Shown in pieces: positions 1 through 5,893 of a DNA stretch of 26,435 nt. The stretch lies in the IMG/VR virus record IMGVR_UViG_3300009408_000028, positions 1 through 26,435 of that record, one strand, 5' to 3'. The translations under genes and the position numbers were made by a program. Position 1 is the first letter of the stretch. The number at the start of each line of letters is the position of its first letter. The DNA comes from a virus. The notes beneath the pieces are model-generated. The model ran no database searches, was not told the origin of the DNA, and saw nothing but the letters and a program-made list of their open reading frames with translations.

Positions 1-2
1 GC

Positions 3-428
3 ATTGGTGCTCAAGTCGGCAGCTACACTCATAACGTTGGGTCGCTTCACGTCTATAACAAACACCGAAAACGCTGCAAACGTGCACTCAGCGACCAAAC
101 GCCAAGCATCTACGTTGAGCCTTTGACGTGGCTCGCTGAACCCTATGAGCCAGCAGGTCAGCTACCTTCGTCAGTGGCCGCGCCGGCGATCGCGCTTGAG
201 AATGCGGTGCGGCGCGGAATGTCCTATCCCCAGCAAGAATCAGACTCTGTTCCGCGAACATGGTTTGACGAAGCAAGAGACAACATTCATGCTTGGGGTG
301 GGACCATGCTTGGGGACATGCTGGCTTGCGCTTTGTCGAAGTGGACACCTAAGCCGCTTGTCGACTCTGTCGCTCACAGGCCACTCAGACTCGCACTTGA
401 AGCGGAGTACACCAATGGCAAAGCGTAG
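3..428 (+). CDS. Thymidylate synthase-family protein, C-terminal part (5' truncated)
   Basis: The frame is open from the window edge and ends at TAG 426-428, leaving about 141 residues of a longer protein. Near its start it reads VGSYTHNVGSLHVYNKH. This matches the conserved C-terminal segment of the thymidylate synthase/dCMP hydroxymethylase fold, where a Tyr and a His in the GS/GD-x-H-x-Y-x-x-H context contact the nucleotide sugar. Thymidylate synthase makes dTMP from dUMP using methylene-tetrahydrofolate, producing dihydrofolate. The DHFR gene at 885 recycles that product and the kinase-like gene at 1967 could phosphorylate dTMP, so the neighbourhood supports the call. The catalytic Cys region lies outside the window, so dUMP synthase and dCMP hydroxymethylase cannot be separated. 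The 100-residue tail after the motif is long and shows no feature I recognise. The internal ATG at 123 is not the true start, because homology begins upstream of it. Confidence 0.75.
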   Translation: MGAQVGSYTHNVGSLHVYNKHRKRCKRALSDQTPSIYVEPLTWLAEPYEPAGQLPSSVAAPAIALENAVRRGMSYPQQESDSVPRTWFDEARDNIHAWGGTMLGDMLACALSKWTPKPLVDSVAHRPLRLALEAEYTNGKA

Positions 429-894
429 GCGGCGTAGAAAACCGCCAGCTCGCGGGACGACGAAGTTTCTGCAGAGCGACACCATTCGAGTACGGCTCCA
501 GAAGAGGGGTAGCACGGCATGGCAAGCTATCGTGGACGCTCGGGAAGACGATACAAGGCCGTGGGGCGTTGTGGCTAAGACGGGTACCTGCATCTCTAAG
601 GGTTCAGCTCTCAAACAGGGCGAACGTCTTGCTTGCAAGCTCACGGCACAAGTTGAAGCCGCAATCGCTGCAATGAGTGAAGATCAGCGAAAAGCTCTTG
701 CTGTCGAAATGACGACCACAAGCGGCTTGGGCTCAGTGATCGATGCAATTCACCGGCCACTAACATCCGTGGATTTGAGTATACTGACTCCTGGAGACGA
801 TGACGTAGCTTTGCAAGTGCGTCTGTCCCCAATCCAGCGCATTCTGCAGTTCGTAAGGGACTGGATAGTAGGAAGGCAAGACAAGTGCAGCTAA
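415..894 (+). CDS. Hypothetical protein with Arg-rich N-terminus (159 aa)
   Basis: I do not recognise this protein. The start is ATG 415, which overlaps the thymidylate synthase stop by 14 nt and has GGAG seven bases upstream. The frame is open back to 145, but that extension would sit inside the preceding gene. The first residues, MAKRRRRRKPPARG, are strongly basic, as in a nucleic-acid-binding tail. Residues about 15-60 (SDTIRVRLQKRGSTAWQAIV) look beta-rich, and the rest is mixed helix with an amphipathic C-terminus. It overlaps the next gene (DHFR) by 10 nt, so it is translated as part of the same nucleotide-metabolism operon. A role there is inference from position only. Confidence 0.65.
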   Translation: MAKRRRRRKPPARGTTKFLQSDTIRVRLQKRGSTAWQAIVDAREDDTRPWGVVAKTGTCISKGSALKQGERLACKLTAQVEAAIAAMSEDQRKALAVEMTTTSGLGSVIDAIHRPLTSVDLSILTPGDDDVALQVRLSPIQRILQFVRDWIVGRQDKCS

Positions 895-1469
895 GCGCTA
901 TCACGGCAGTGATTGGAGCTGTCGATAATTCAAACGCAATCGGCATAGATGGCCGGCTTCCATGGCGCTTGAAGTCAGACTTGAAACATTTCAAGCGTAT
1001 TACGGCCGACGCATCGCTGATAATGGGCCGCAAGACCTTTGAGTCACTTCCGCTCAATAGGAAGACAGGTCTACGGCTTCCAGGAAGACACCTTTATGTT
1101 GCTTCGCGCGGATCAGCGCCGAAGCTAGAAGGGAACTTGTGCGGCTGGGGAAGTGACTTAGTCGCGCTTCATCACGTAGCTGCAGAGCGTGCAATTCAAA
1201 CGTCAGCAGAACCAAAAGTGTTCGTAATTGGCGGCTCTAGCTTGTGGGACTTCTACTTGCGTGTAGGCTTAGCGCAGACAGTCTACCTGTCTGCAGTTCT
1301 GGGCTGGACAAGCGGGGACTGCCGAATTGTTCGCTGGAGTCCGCAGCAGCTACTTGCATGGCAAACGGTCAGTACCTGTTTGATCGACTCGGCGGGCGAT
1401 GAGTGCAGCTACATTCGTATGATTTTGCAGCGTCCGCATACACAAGACAATCCGTGGGAGCGAGAATGA
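885..1469 (+). CDS. folA: Dihydrofolate reductase
   Basis: The 194-aa product reduces dihydrofolate to tetrahydrofolate with NADPH and so regenerates the cofactor used by thymidylate synthase. Family signatures are visible in order: IGIDGRLPWRL at residues 19-29 (substrate/Met20-loop region with the LPW motif), the active-site acidic residue D32 in KSDLKHFK, IMGRKTFESL at 46-55 (NADPH-binding helix start) and VFVIGGSSLW at 112-121 (the conserved GG dinucleotide-binding turn). Length is somewhat above the usual 160-190 aa, through a C-terminal extension of about 15 polar residues. The start is GTG 885 with an AGGAAGG-like site just upstream, overlapping the previous gene. The stop overlaps the next start as ATGA. 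Phage-encoded DHFR beside thymidylate synthase is a classic arrangement, as in T4 frd-td. Confidence 0.93.
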   Translation: MQLSAITAVIGAVDNSNAIGIDGRLPWRLKSDLKHFKRITADASLIMGRKTFESLPLNRKTGLRLPGRHLYVASRGSAPKLEGNLCGWGSDLVALHHVAAERAIQTSAEPKVFVIGGSSLWDFYLRVGLAQTVYLSAVLGWTSGDCRIVRWSPQQLLAWQTVSTCLIDSAGDECSYIRMILQRPHTQDNPWERE

Positions 1470-1657
1470 GCGAGAATGAGAGCCGCTACAGATACGTCGA
1501 CAACTCAACGCTAGTTCAGATCGTCTTAAACGAAGCACAAGGGCTTACGCATGATGAGCGTGTTTTTGCGCTATGCCGCATAGGTGTGCACGATCTTAGC
1601 CAGGAAGAGCGCTCGAAGCTCTTACAGCTCGCGGATGAAAAGGTGGTGCTGCGATGA
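1466..1657 (+). CDS. Small hypothetical protein (63 aa)
   Basis: The ATG at 1466 overlaps the DHFR stop (ATGA) and has GGGAG five bases upstream. The 63-aa product is acidic and mostly helical, with a segment from LVQIVLNEAQGLTHDERVFA to the C-terminus that resembles a small helical bundle. No motif is recognised. Its translational coupling on both sides (ATGA with DHFR, ATGA with 1654) shows that it belongs to the thymidylate operon. The upstream in-frame ATG at 1403 is inside DHFR and is not used here. Confidence 0.65.
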   Translation: MSENESRYRYVDNSTLVQIVLNEAQGLTHDERVFALCRIGVHDLSQEERSKLLQLADEKVVLR

Positions 1658-1980
1658 GCACTGACTCGCCGTTATTCAGTCCAGCAGAAGCACTTTCGGA
1701 CTTGCATGACCAGGTGAAGAACTTGCCGCGCTTGGCTGATGGCCGTTTTCCGTTTCCAGGAATGATAGTGTGGAATGTGTCGACAGCTCCGGCTACTGGT
1801 GTGCTCAGAATCGGTGAAGTTCAGTCAGTGATTCGTGATGGGCTGGCTGTTCGTCAGAAAGCTCGTGGACCAAGTATGACGTGGATTCTGTCCGAGACCT
1901 ATGGCTCGCTGGAAGCAGCAAGTGCCAAGCTTATGCCCTGGATCCAAGGGCTGAAAGCGCTAGACTATGCTCGTGATTGA
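1654..1980 (+). CDS. Hypothetical protein (108 aa)
   Basis: The start is ATG 1654 inside the previous stop (ATGA overlap), with an AAGGTGG-like ribosome site about seven bases upstream. The 108-aa product contains a central beta-rich stretch (FPGMIVWNVSTAPATGVLRI) that might be an SH3-like or OB-like barrel, then a helical C-terminus (SLEAASAKLMPWIQGLKAL). No family is recognised. It overlaps the kinase-like gene at 1967 by 14 nt, an overlap length that recurs in this genome. Its function is unknown; only co-transcription with dTMP-synthesis genes can be inferred. Confidence 0.65.
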   Translation: MSTDSPLFSPAEALSDLHDQVKNLPRLADGRFPFPGMIVWNVSTAPATGVLRIGEVQSVIRDGLAVRQKARGPSMTWILSETYGSLEAASAKLMPWIQGLKALDYARD

Positions 1981-2587
1981 AGGGCCAGACAGAGTCGGTA
2001 AAAGTATGCTCGCCGAGGCTTTGTCGATTCGGCTTGGGCAGCTACGGCCGGGAAAAGGTAAACCGCTAATTAGACATGCTGGGCTTGAGCTCAAGAACGC
2101 ATGCGCGTCGACCTACTTGCCGTTTGCGACTCCATGGACTATTCAAGACCGGTTTCACTTAAGCGACTTGTGCTATAGGCGTGTGGATGCTGGTTTGGTT
2201 CGCAGCCCAATGGAGTCGCATGCGGCTTCAAGCTTGGTTGAGTATGCAATTGGCGCAAACGCAGGTTTCATAGTGCTAGTCGCCGCCGCTTGGCGCACCT
2301 ACTTAGACTTGCTCGCAGAACATTGGACTGAAGAAGAACTGTACTCGCCTGCTTTGTGCGCTCGGCAGAACCAAGAATTCTGGCGGGTGAAGGACAAGCT
2401 ACCTGATTTGGCTTGCTTAGCTGGTGCGTATATCATAAGCCGGCCAGGCGAGGCAGATAGTAACAGCGCAGAGCTCGAATGGCCATTCGCAGTTAGCCGC
2501 AAGTGGCCAGCTGAAAACCACGTATTCGTCGAGTGCATAGCGCAAGCGTATGCTCGGCTACAAGACTTGCTTGAGGAGCTGAAATGA
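1967..2587 (+). CDS. P-loop nucleotide kinase, thymidylate kinase-like
   Basis: The 206-aa product starts almost directly with a Walker A motif, MLVIEGPDRVGKS (GPDRVGKS at residues 6-13), the N-terminal phosphate-binding loop typical of dTMP kinases and other deoxynucleoside monophosphate kinases (usual form GxDGxGKS/T). QDRFHLSDLCYRRV at residues 60-73 corresponds to the DR(Y/F)xxS segment that places the catalytic Asp-Arg next to the nucleotide. A hydrophobic strand (AGFIVLVAAAW, about 99-109) fits the core sheet. The likely role is phosphorylation of dTMP to dTDP, following the thymidylate synthase and DHFR genes upstream. The lid region and base specificity cannot be read from sequence alone, and deoxynucleoside kinase is the alternative. 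It overlaps its neighbours by 14 and 4 nt. Confidence 0.8.
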   Translation: MLVIEGPDRVGKSMLAEALSIRLGQLRPGKGKPLIRHAGLELKNACASTYLPFATPWTIQDRFHLSDLCYRRVDAGLVRSPMESHAASSLVEYAIGANAGFIVLVAAAWRTYLDLLAEHWTEEELYSPALCARQNQEFWRVKDKLPDLACLAGAYIISRPGEADSNSAELEWPFAVSRKWPAENHVFVECIAQAYARLQDLLEELK

Positions 2588-3216
2588 CCGGAAAACTGAG
2601 TCCAAGCAGAGCTACGAAATTGCTTTGCACTCTCGTTGGCAATGAGCTACGCGCTGCAGTTCCTGATCTGCAAGGTCGGTCTGAACAGCCGTTAACGGTT
2701 TTTGCTGCTGAACGCGGCAATTCTCCTGGCGGCGAATTCGTTGATTGGCGATTTGTGATGCACCTCCGCGCTGGGCCAGAAGGTTCGAACCAAATCCGTG
2801 TTTCCTACTGGGTCCGCCACGTCAAAGGTACGCTACTTATTACCTACGCAGAGCACGGAAACGAGCACCAGCATAGGACTCAGTCGATCGCGTCGTCCAT
2901 GACGACCGAGACCGTTCAGCAACATGCTCGACTTGTTGCCGCAAAGCTGCTTTCCGACCTCGTTGCTCTCCAGGAAGTAGAACTCGCTCGCTCGCGCTGC
3001 AAAGGTAAGAATGGTGTCGGCCAGTGCCATAACCGTGACGGCCACAAAGGCTCATGCTTGTTCTACAAGCAGCCTCCTCTTGCTAAGGAGGGTATGTGTC
3101 AGGGTCGGATCGGCAAAATCGGCCAACCTTGGAAGATCTGTACTCGATCAATGGTGAAGATACCGAACGGCTGGGAAGATCATCTCGGCCCTTGTCTATG
3201 GAAGGACGTTGTCTAG
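2584..3216 (+). CDS. Hypothetical protein with two C-terminal Cys/His motifs (210 aa)
   Basis: The ATG at 2584 overlaps the kinase stop (ATGA) and follows GAGGAG. Residues 1-130 are a mixed alpha/beta domain that I cannot name, with strands around FVDWRFVMHLRA and IRVSYWVRHVKGTLLITY. The C-terminal 75 residues carry two related small motifs. The first is C-x(8)-C then HNRDGHKGSC; the second has Cys spaced through CQGRIGKIGQPWKIC and ends WEDHLGPC. Both finish with a (D)H-x-G-x-C pattern, so I read them as a duplicated Cys/His metal-binding knuckle. The same DGHKGSC-like theme is echoed in the small late protein at 17281 (VGHKTAHTAKGC). Function is unknown. Confidence 0.7.
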   Translation: MTGKLSPSRATKLLCTLVGNELRAAVPDLQGRSEQPLTVFAAERGNSPGGEFVDWRFVMHLRAGPEGSNQIRVSYWVRHVKGTLLITYAEHGNEHQHRTQSIASSMTTETVQQHARLVAAKLLSDLVALQEVELARSRCKGKNGVGQCHNRDGHKGSCLFYKQPPLAKEGMCQGRIGKIGQPWKICTRSMVKIPNGWEDHLGPCLWKDVV

Positions 3217-3551
3217 TGAGCGAATCAACAGAAGGCCGCTACTTTTGTCAAGTATGCGGTGACGAGTATGCTAAGTCGGCTAGCGCTGCGCAGCTAGGCT
3301 TTTGCTCGAACAATGACTGCAGCGGGCGCGTTACTGAGCAGAGCCGTGTAGCGCATCCGGCTCACTACGCTGGCAACGATGGAAAGTGTGAGGCTATCGA
3401 GGTTATTGAAGCACACAACCTTAACTTCGCATTAGGTTCAGCTGTGAAGTATATTCTTCGTGCCGGCCGTAAACCTGGAGCTGCATTGAGTGAGGATCTG
3501 CGCAAAGCTGTTTGGTTTATCGAGCGCGAGATCGAGCGCGCAGACGATTGA
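3216..3551 (+). CDS. DUF3310 domain protein (T7 gp1.7-like) with N-terminal zinc ribbon
   Basis: I choose GTG 3216 because it overlaps the previous TAG by one base and has AAGGA nine bases upstream. An in-frame ATG exists at 3096, inside the preceding gene. The 111-aa product begins with a CxxC...CxxxxC zinc ribbon (C11, C14, C30, C35). Residues 47-106 then match the DUF3310 pattern: HPAHYAG, IEVIEAHNLNFALGSAVKYI, LRAGRK and DLRKAVWFIERE. DUF3310 is the domain of phage T7 gp1.7, reported as a nucleotide kinase acting on dTMP/dGMP and linked to dideoxythymidine sensitivity. Its place at the end of a thymidylate synthase-DHFR-dNMP kinase operon agrees with a nucleotide role. The zinc ribbon fusion is noteworthy. 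Activity of this copy is inference. Confidence 0.82.
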   Translation: MSESTEGRYFCQVCGDEYAKSASAAQLGFCSNNDCSGRVTEQSRVAHPAHYAGNDGKCEAIEVIEAHNLNFALGSAVKYILRAGRKPGAALSEDLRKAVWFIEREIERADD

Positions 3552-3580
3552 GTCTAGGCACAAAACCGAAAGGAAGCCCA

Positions 3581-4075
3581 GTGGCTAAGAGCAGACAGAA
3601 GCCTGCGTTTCGAGTAGTCAAAGAGCGCGGTCGTTTGCTCACTCGTAGGCCAGGCAGATCGCGTGCGGCCACAGAAGAGGAGGCTTGGCTATGGAACGAC
3701 CGCCGCGCGCTGCTCGACAGGCTCGAGGAGCTCGAGGAGGAGTTAGCAGGCCGTGAAGCGGCTGATGCCATAGCCGAGACGGCACGAGAAGGCAGAGCGC
3801 TCTGCTACAAGGCACTTGCTACTCGAGCTAAGTTGGTTAAGCAGGCAACAAAGTGTGCGGATTCTCTTCGCGTCCTCTCTAGCGAAGTCAGTGACTTGAT
3901 GAAGGAAGGAAAGAGGGCTAAGCTGAGCACTTTCCGGCTTACTCAAGCTAGAAGCAAGCGCGATGTGGCACGCGATGTTGCTGCGGCAACGACAAGAGAG
4001 GCTAACAACCATATTGCCGCGTGCCGCGAAGTTTGGCGAGTCCTACGAACGGGTCGTGATCCTGACGAGGCCTAA
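3581..4075 (+). CDS. Basic coiled-coil hypothetical protein (164 aa)
   Basis: The start is GTG 3581 with AAAGGAAG about six bases upstream; the longer in-frame ATG at 3512 lies within the DUF3310 gene. The product has a very basic first 35 residues (MAKSRQKPAFRVVKERGRLL), then long charged heptad-like helices (RALLDRLEELEEELAGREAA and later stretches), consistent with a coiled coil. No domain is recognised. It is the last gene of the nucleotide operon and is followed 33 nt later by a strong hairpin, so it may not be tied functionally to thymidylate synthesis. Confidence 0.65.
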   Translation: MAKSRQKPAFRVVKERGRLLTRRPGRSRAATEEEAWLWNDRRALLDRLEELEEELAGREAADAIAETAREGRALCYKALATRAKLVKQATKCADSLRVLSSEVSDLMKEGKRAKLSTFRLTQARSKRDVARDVAAATTREANNHIAACREVWRVLRTGRDPDEA

Positions 4076-4108
4076 CTAAATCGCGGACACGTGGCTTCAT
4101 AAAGCGAT

Positions 4109-4178
4109 AAAACTCGATGACGGAGCTGTGAGAGCTTCTTCCAGGAATGGAGTCCTCACAGCTCCATCATCGAGTTTT
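4109..4178 (+). terminator. 24-bp stem hairpin ending TTTT, likely operon terminator
   Basis: Arms 4109-4132 and 4155-4178 are complementary at 23 of 24 positions, with a 22-nt loop. The left arm starts AAAA and the right arm ends TTTT, as in a bidirectional intrinsic terminator. It lies 33 bases after the last gene of the nucleotide operon. The right arm also takes part in the larger palindrome 4154-4658, so the two structures are mutually exclusive. That could be regulatory (inference). Confidence 0.6.
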
Positions 4179-4658
4179 AGTCGCTCCGCTTGCTTTAGCA
4201 AAGGCTTTAGCGCTAAAAGCGGATGACGGAGTCGATAGATACTCCAACGGAGATTCTTAGTCTAGTGTTAGGTCTCACTATTTAGCCTTTTAGCGCTTAA
4301 GACAAAACTCGATAGAGGAGCAAACACTAGTTCGGTCGAAAAGTACAGCGCAAACTTTCTTTTCTTTTTATAGCGTACTTTTCGATCGAGATAGCGTTCG
4401 CTCCTCTATCGGGTTTCACACTTTGAGCGAGAAGTAAAGCGCAAACTTTCTTTTCTTTTTATAGCGTACTTTTAGACAGAACTAGTGTTCGCTCCTCTAT
4501 CGAGTTTTGTCTTAAGCGCTAAAAGGCTAAATAGTGAGACCTAACACTAGACTAAGAACTCTCACCAACAAAGCTCAGAAGCTCGTCATCAGCTTTTAGC
4601 GCTGAAGCCTTTGCTAAAGCAAGCGGAGCGACTAAAACTCGATGATGGAGTTGTGAGG
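4154..4658. repeat. Nested 505-bp imperfect palindrome with iterated 18-bp motifs
   Basis: Arms 4154-4346 and 4466-4658 are 193 nt each. Outer parts (4154-4228 / 4584-4658) match at 72 of 75 positions and inner parts (4254-4321 / 4491-4558) are perfect over 68 bp. The innermost 25 bp match at 22. The arms are interrupted by two unrelated 25-nt segments at symmetric positions. A motif close to AAAACTCGATnnnGGAGC occurs at 4109 (+), 4161 (-), 4304 (+), 4400 (-), 4491 (-), 4634 (+) and, diverged, at 5894 (+). AGCGCT palindromes recur within the arms. No ORF I believe lies here. Candidate roles are a replication origin with iterons, a structured RNA or a protein-binding partition or packaging site. 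No transposase is near, so I do not call an insertion sequence. Confidence 0.9.
4347..4473 (+). repeat. Two identical 36-bp direct repeats with a pyrimidine tract
   Basis: Positions 4347-4382 and 4438-4473 are identical over 36 bp, 91 bp apart. Each contains the tract CTTTCTTTTCTTTTT and ends TAGCGTACTTTT. The duplication extends, less perfectly, to about 4410 and 4501, each copy ending GCTCCTCTATC. The first copy can fold back on 4311-4346 (31 of 36 positions), so the palindrome centre looks like a duplicated half-hairpin. Confidence 0.85.
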
Positions 4659-4669
4659 ACTTTCAGAAA

Positions 4670-4768
4670 AGAATCTTCGAAAAGTTCGATTTTGCCGTTT
4701 ACTTCTTCGAAGATCTTGGTATAATAGAAGTAGAACAAAGAACATCAACCACAACAACGGAGACAACA
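4670..4768 (+). promoter_or_regulatory. Promoter cassette P1 with inverted repeat and leader
   Basis: A perfect TATAAT lies at 4720-4725 in extended form (TTGGTATAAT). The -35 candidate, TTTACT or GTTTAC, is 16-17 bp upstream. An inverted repeat with a 9-bp core, ATCTTCGAA / TTCGAAGAT, flanks the -35; the right arm fills the -35/-10 spacer, the expected place for an operator. The leader ends ACAACAACGGAGACAACA before the ATG, with CGGAG as ribosome site. The same cassette recurs at about 5035, 5925, 6455 and 6885. Confidence 0.85.
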
Positions 4769-5020
4769 ATGAACGCCAAAACACAAACCGCTTTGATGAA
4801 GCAGCTTGACTATAAAGCACAGCGATCGCACGAGACAGCACTTGAGCTGATCGCGACTTTGCAGCGTAAGCTGACAGCACTTGACGCTGAGTTGCGTAAT
4901 GGTTCAACTATCCATTCAGTCGCGGCTGAAGTCATCCCAAGCCGTTTGGTCGGTGAGCTCAACATGCACTTGGTTGCACGCCGCGATGCCAAGCTTATGC
5001 TCGCGGTTATCAGCGACTGA
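4769..5020 (+). CDS. Small helical hypothetical protein (83 aa)
   Basis: The ATG at 4769 follows the conserved CGGAGACAACA leader of cassette P1. The product is almost entirely helical (KAQRSHETALELIATLQRKL) with a charged coiled-coil-like first half and a C-terminal SRLVGELNMHLVARRDAKLM helix. No domain is recognised. It is a single-gene transcription unit: its stop (TGA 5018-5020) is followed immediately by the next promoter cassette. A small, strongly expressed helical protein in this setting would fit an early host-interaction or regulatory peptide, which is inference only. Confidence 0.7.
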   Translation: MNAKTQTALMKQLDYKAQRSHETALELIATLQRKLTALDAELRNGSTIHSVAAEVIPSRLVGELNMHLVARRDAKLMLAVISD

Positions 5021-5124
5021 AAAGTATGCGGAAAGAATCTTCGGAAAGTTGTTTATTTCTCCGAAGATTCTAGTATAATAGAAGTAGAACAAAGAACATC
5101 AACCACAACAACGGAGACTGAAAG
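5021..5124 (+). promoter_or_regulatory. Promoter cassette P2 with perfect 11-bp inverted repeat
   Basis: TATAAT lies at 5074-5079. The inverted repeat is perfect here: GAATCTTCGGA (5035-5045) and TCCGAAGATTC (5060-5070), 14 nt apart, with the -35 candidate between the arms and the right arm in the spacer. The cassette begins AAAAGTATGCGG straight after the upstream stop. The leader resembles P1 (AACAACGGAGACTGAAAG before the ATG). This is the cleanest copy for defining the putative operator. Confidence 0.85.
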
Positions 5125-5444
5125 ATGAACAACCTTCTCTGGAAACGCAAGATGAAGCACAAAGCTTTCCGCGCTGACCTTGTCAGCCGCTTTGGAGACC
5201 GGCTTTCATATCGCCGCTACCGCGAAGACTATGCGCCGCAAGGCGAGGCGCCTGCAGTTTGTCACTTGTACTATGTTGATGATACTCATATTGGCACGTG
5301 GGTCAAAGGTAGCGGTTGGATTCTTAAGTCCGCCGCTGACATCTACGATCTGCAACCAGCTTCCTCAACGCCGACGAGTCCGCTATCACAGCACTGGAAG
5401 TCTTGCTCAAAGAGCTCAAGGAGCGGTCTCGTGGCCGAAGCTAA
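5125..5444 (+). CDS. Hypothetical protein, apparent -1 frameshift near 5353
   Basis: The ATG at 5125 follows promoter P2. The first about 76 residues (from MNNLLWKRKMKHKAFRADL to KSAADIYDLQ) are in the starting frame. After about 5353 that frame becomes Ser/Pro/Thr-rich and unlike the rest. The -1 frame instead reads TSFLNADESAITALEVLL followed by KELKERSRGRS and TAA at 5442-5444, a convincing amphipathic helix. The stop then overlaps the next gene's start by 14 nt, the same overlap seen at 415-428. I infer a product of about 106 aa with one base missing near CAACC (5353-5357), by sequence error, mutation or recoding. No function is recognised. Confidence 0.5.
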
Positions 5445-5754
5445 GGGCAACTGCTACGAAGCCGCATTCAGCTTCCTGCGCTGTTACGGCCGCTCAGATC
5501 CAAGGTTGCGCCTTGTGCATGCTGTCGTAGTTGGCCAAGGACAGATTGCGGGCCTAGAACACGGCCATGCATGGCTTGAGTCAACTGGCTTGGCGCTCGA
5601 CGTTGCAAACGGTCGTCGTATCGTACTGCCAGCTTCCTACTACCGTGAGCTTGGACAAGCCACACAAGTTCACGTGTATACGCTCAGCGAAGCTCGTGAA
5701 CTTGCGCTCGAGCATGAGCACTACGGGCATTGGGAGCTCGACGTAGAGCTCTAG
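5431..5754 (+). CDS. Predicted Cys-His-Asp hydrolase/transferase-like protein (107 aa)
   Basis: The start is GTG 5431 with AAGGAG seven bases upstream. The frame is open further back to 5125, but that part seems to belong to another gene read in a different frame. The product shows GNCYEAAF (C8), GHAWLE (H46) and LALDVANG (D57), then PASYYRELG and EHYGHWEL. An early Cys on a helix, a His on a strand and a following Asp/Asn is the order of transglutaminase-like and papain-like folds. Small phage proteins with NCYEAA...GHAW...YY are, to my recollection, a recurring unknown group. Substrate is unknown. It is translationally coupled to 5125 and followed by a hairpin at 5794. Confidence 0.65.
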   Translation: MAEAKGNCYEAAFSFLRCYGRSDPRLRLVHAVVVGQGQIAGLEHGHAWLESTGLALDVANGRRIVLPASYYRELGQATQVHVYTLSEARELALEHEHYGHWELDVEL

Positions 5755-5793
5755 CGCCTTACAATACAATCCTGTTGTTGGTTTGTGTTTTCT

Positions 5794-5850
5794 CAGAGCC
5801 TCGTCGCGCCGCCTCTGTTCAAGGCTGGTCGCTTGACGAGGCTCTGCCTT
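5794..5850 (+). terminator. Hairpin with 12-bp perfect stem, possible terminator
   Basis: CAGAGCCTCGTC (5794-5805) and GACGAGGCTCTG (5835-5846) are perfectly complementary, with a 29-nt loop, followed by CCTTTT. It sits 40 bases after the stop at 5754 and before the next promoter cassette, so it probably ends that transcript. The short T run makes an efficient intrinsic terminator uncertain. Confidence 0.5.
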
Positions 5851-5893
5851 TTCCAGGAAACCGAGCGGTGGGCACGTGTCTACTAGCACGACT

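Noticed and set aside
145-414. Upstream extension of the 415 gene's frame (249-aa reading)
   Set aside because: It lies inside the thymidylate synthase frame, which has recognisable homology there. ATG 415 has a ribosome site and the usual 14-nt overlap.
3096-3215. ATG start of the DUF3310 frame at 3096
   Set aside because: The residues from 3096 to 3215 lie within the upstream gene. The zinc ribbon and domain begin after GTG 3216, which has a ribosome site.
4154-4658. Insertion sequence or MITE call for the palindrome
   Set aside because: There is no transposase, no target-site duplication that I can see, and the flanking promoter array fits a phage regulatory role. A MITE cannot be fully excluded.
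4632-4907. Minus-strand frames across the promoter cassettes (4632-4907, 5892-6194, 6668-6994), which share LYQDL-like segments
   Set aside because: The shared residues come from the reverse complement of the repeated promoter cassette, not from homologous proteins.
5125-5754. A single 209-aa protein from 5125
   Set aside because: The middle segment is compositionally odd, while the -1 frame and a new GTG with AAGGAG explain the region better as two genes.
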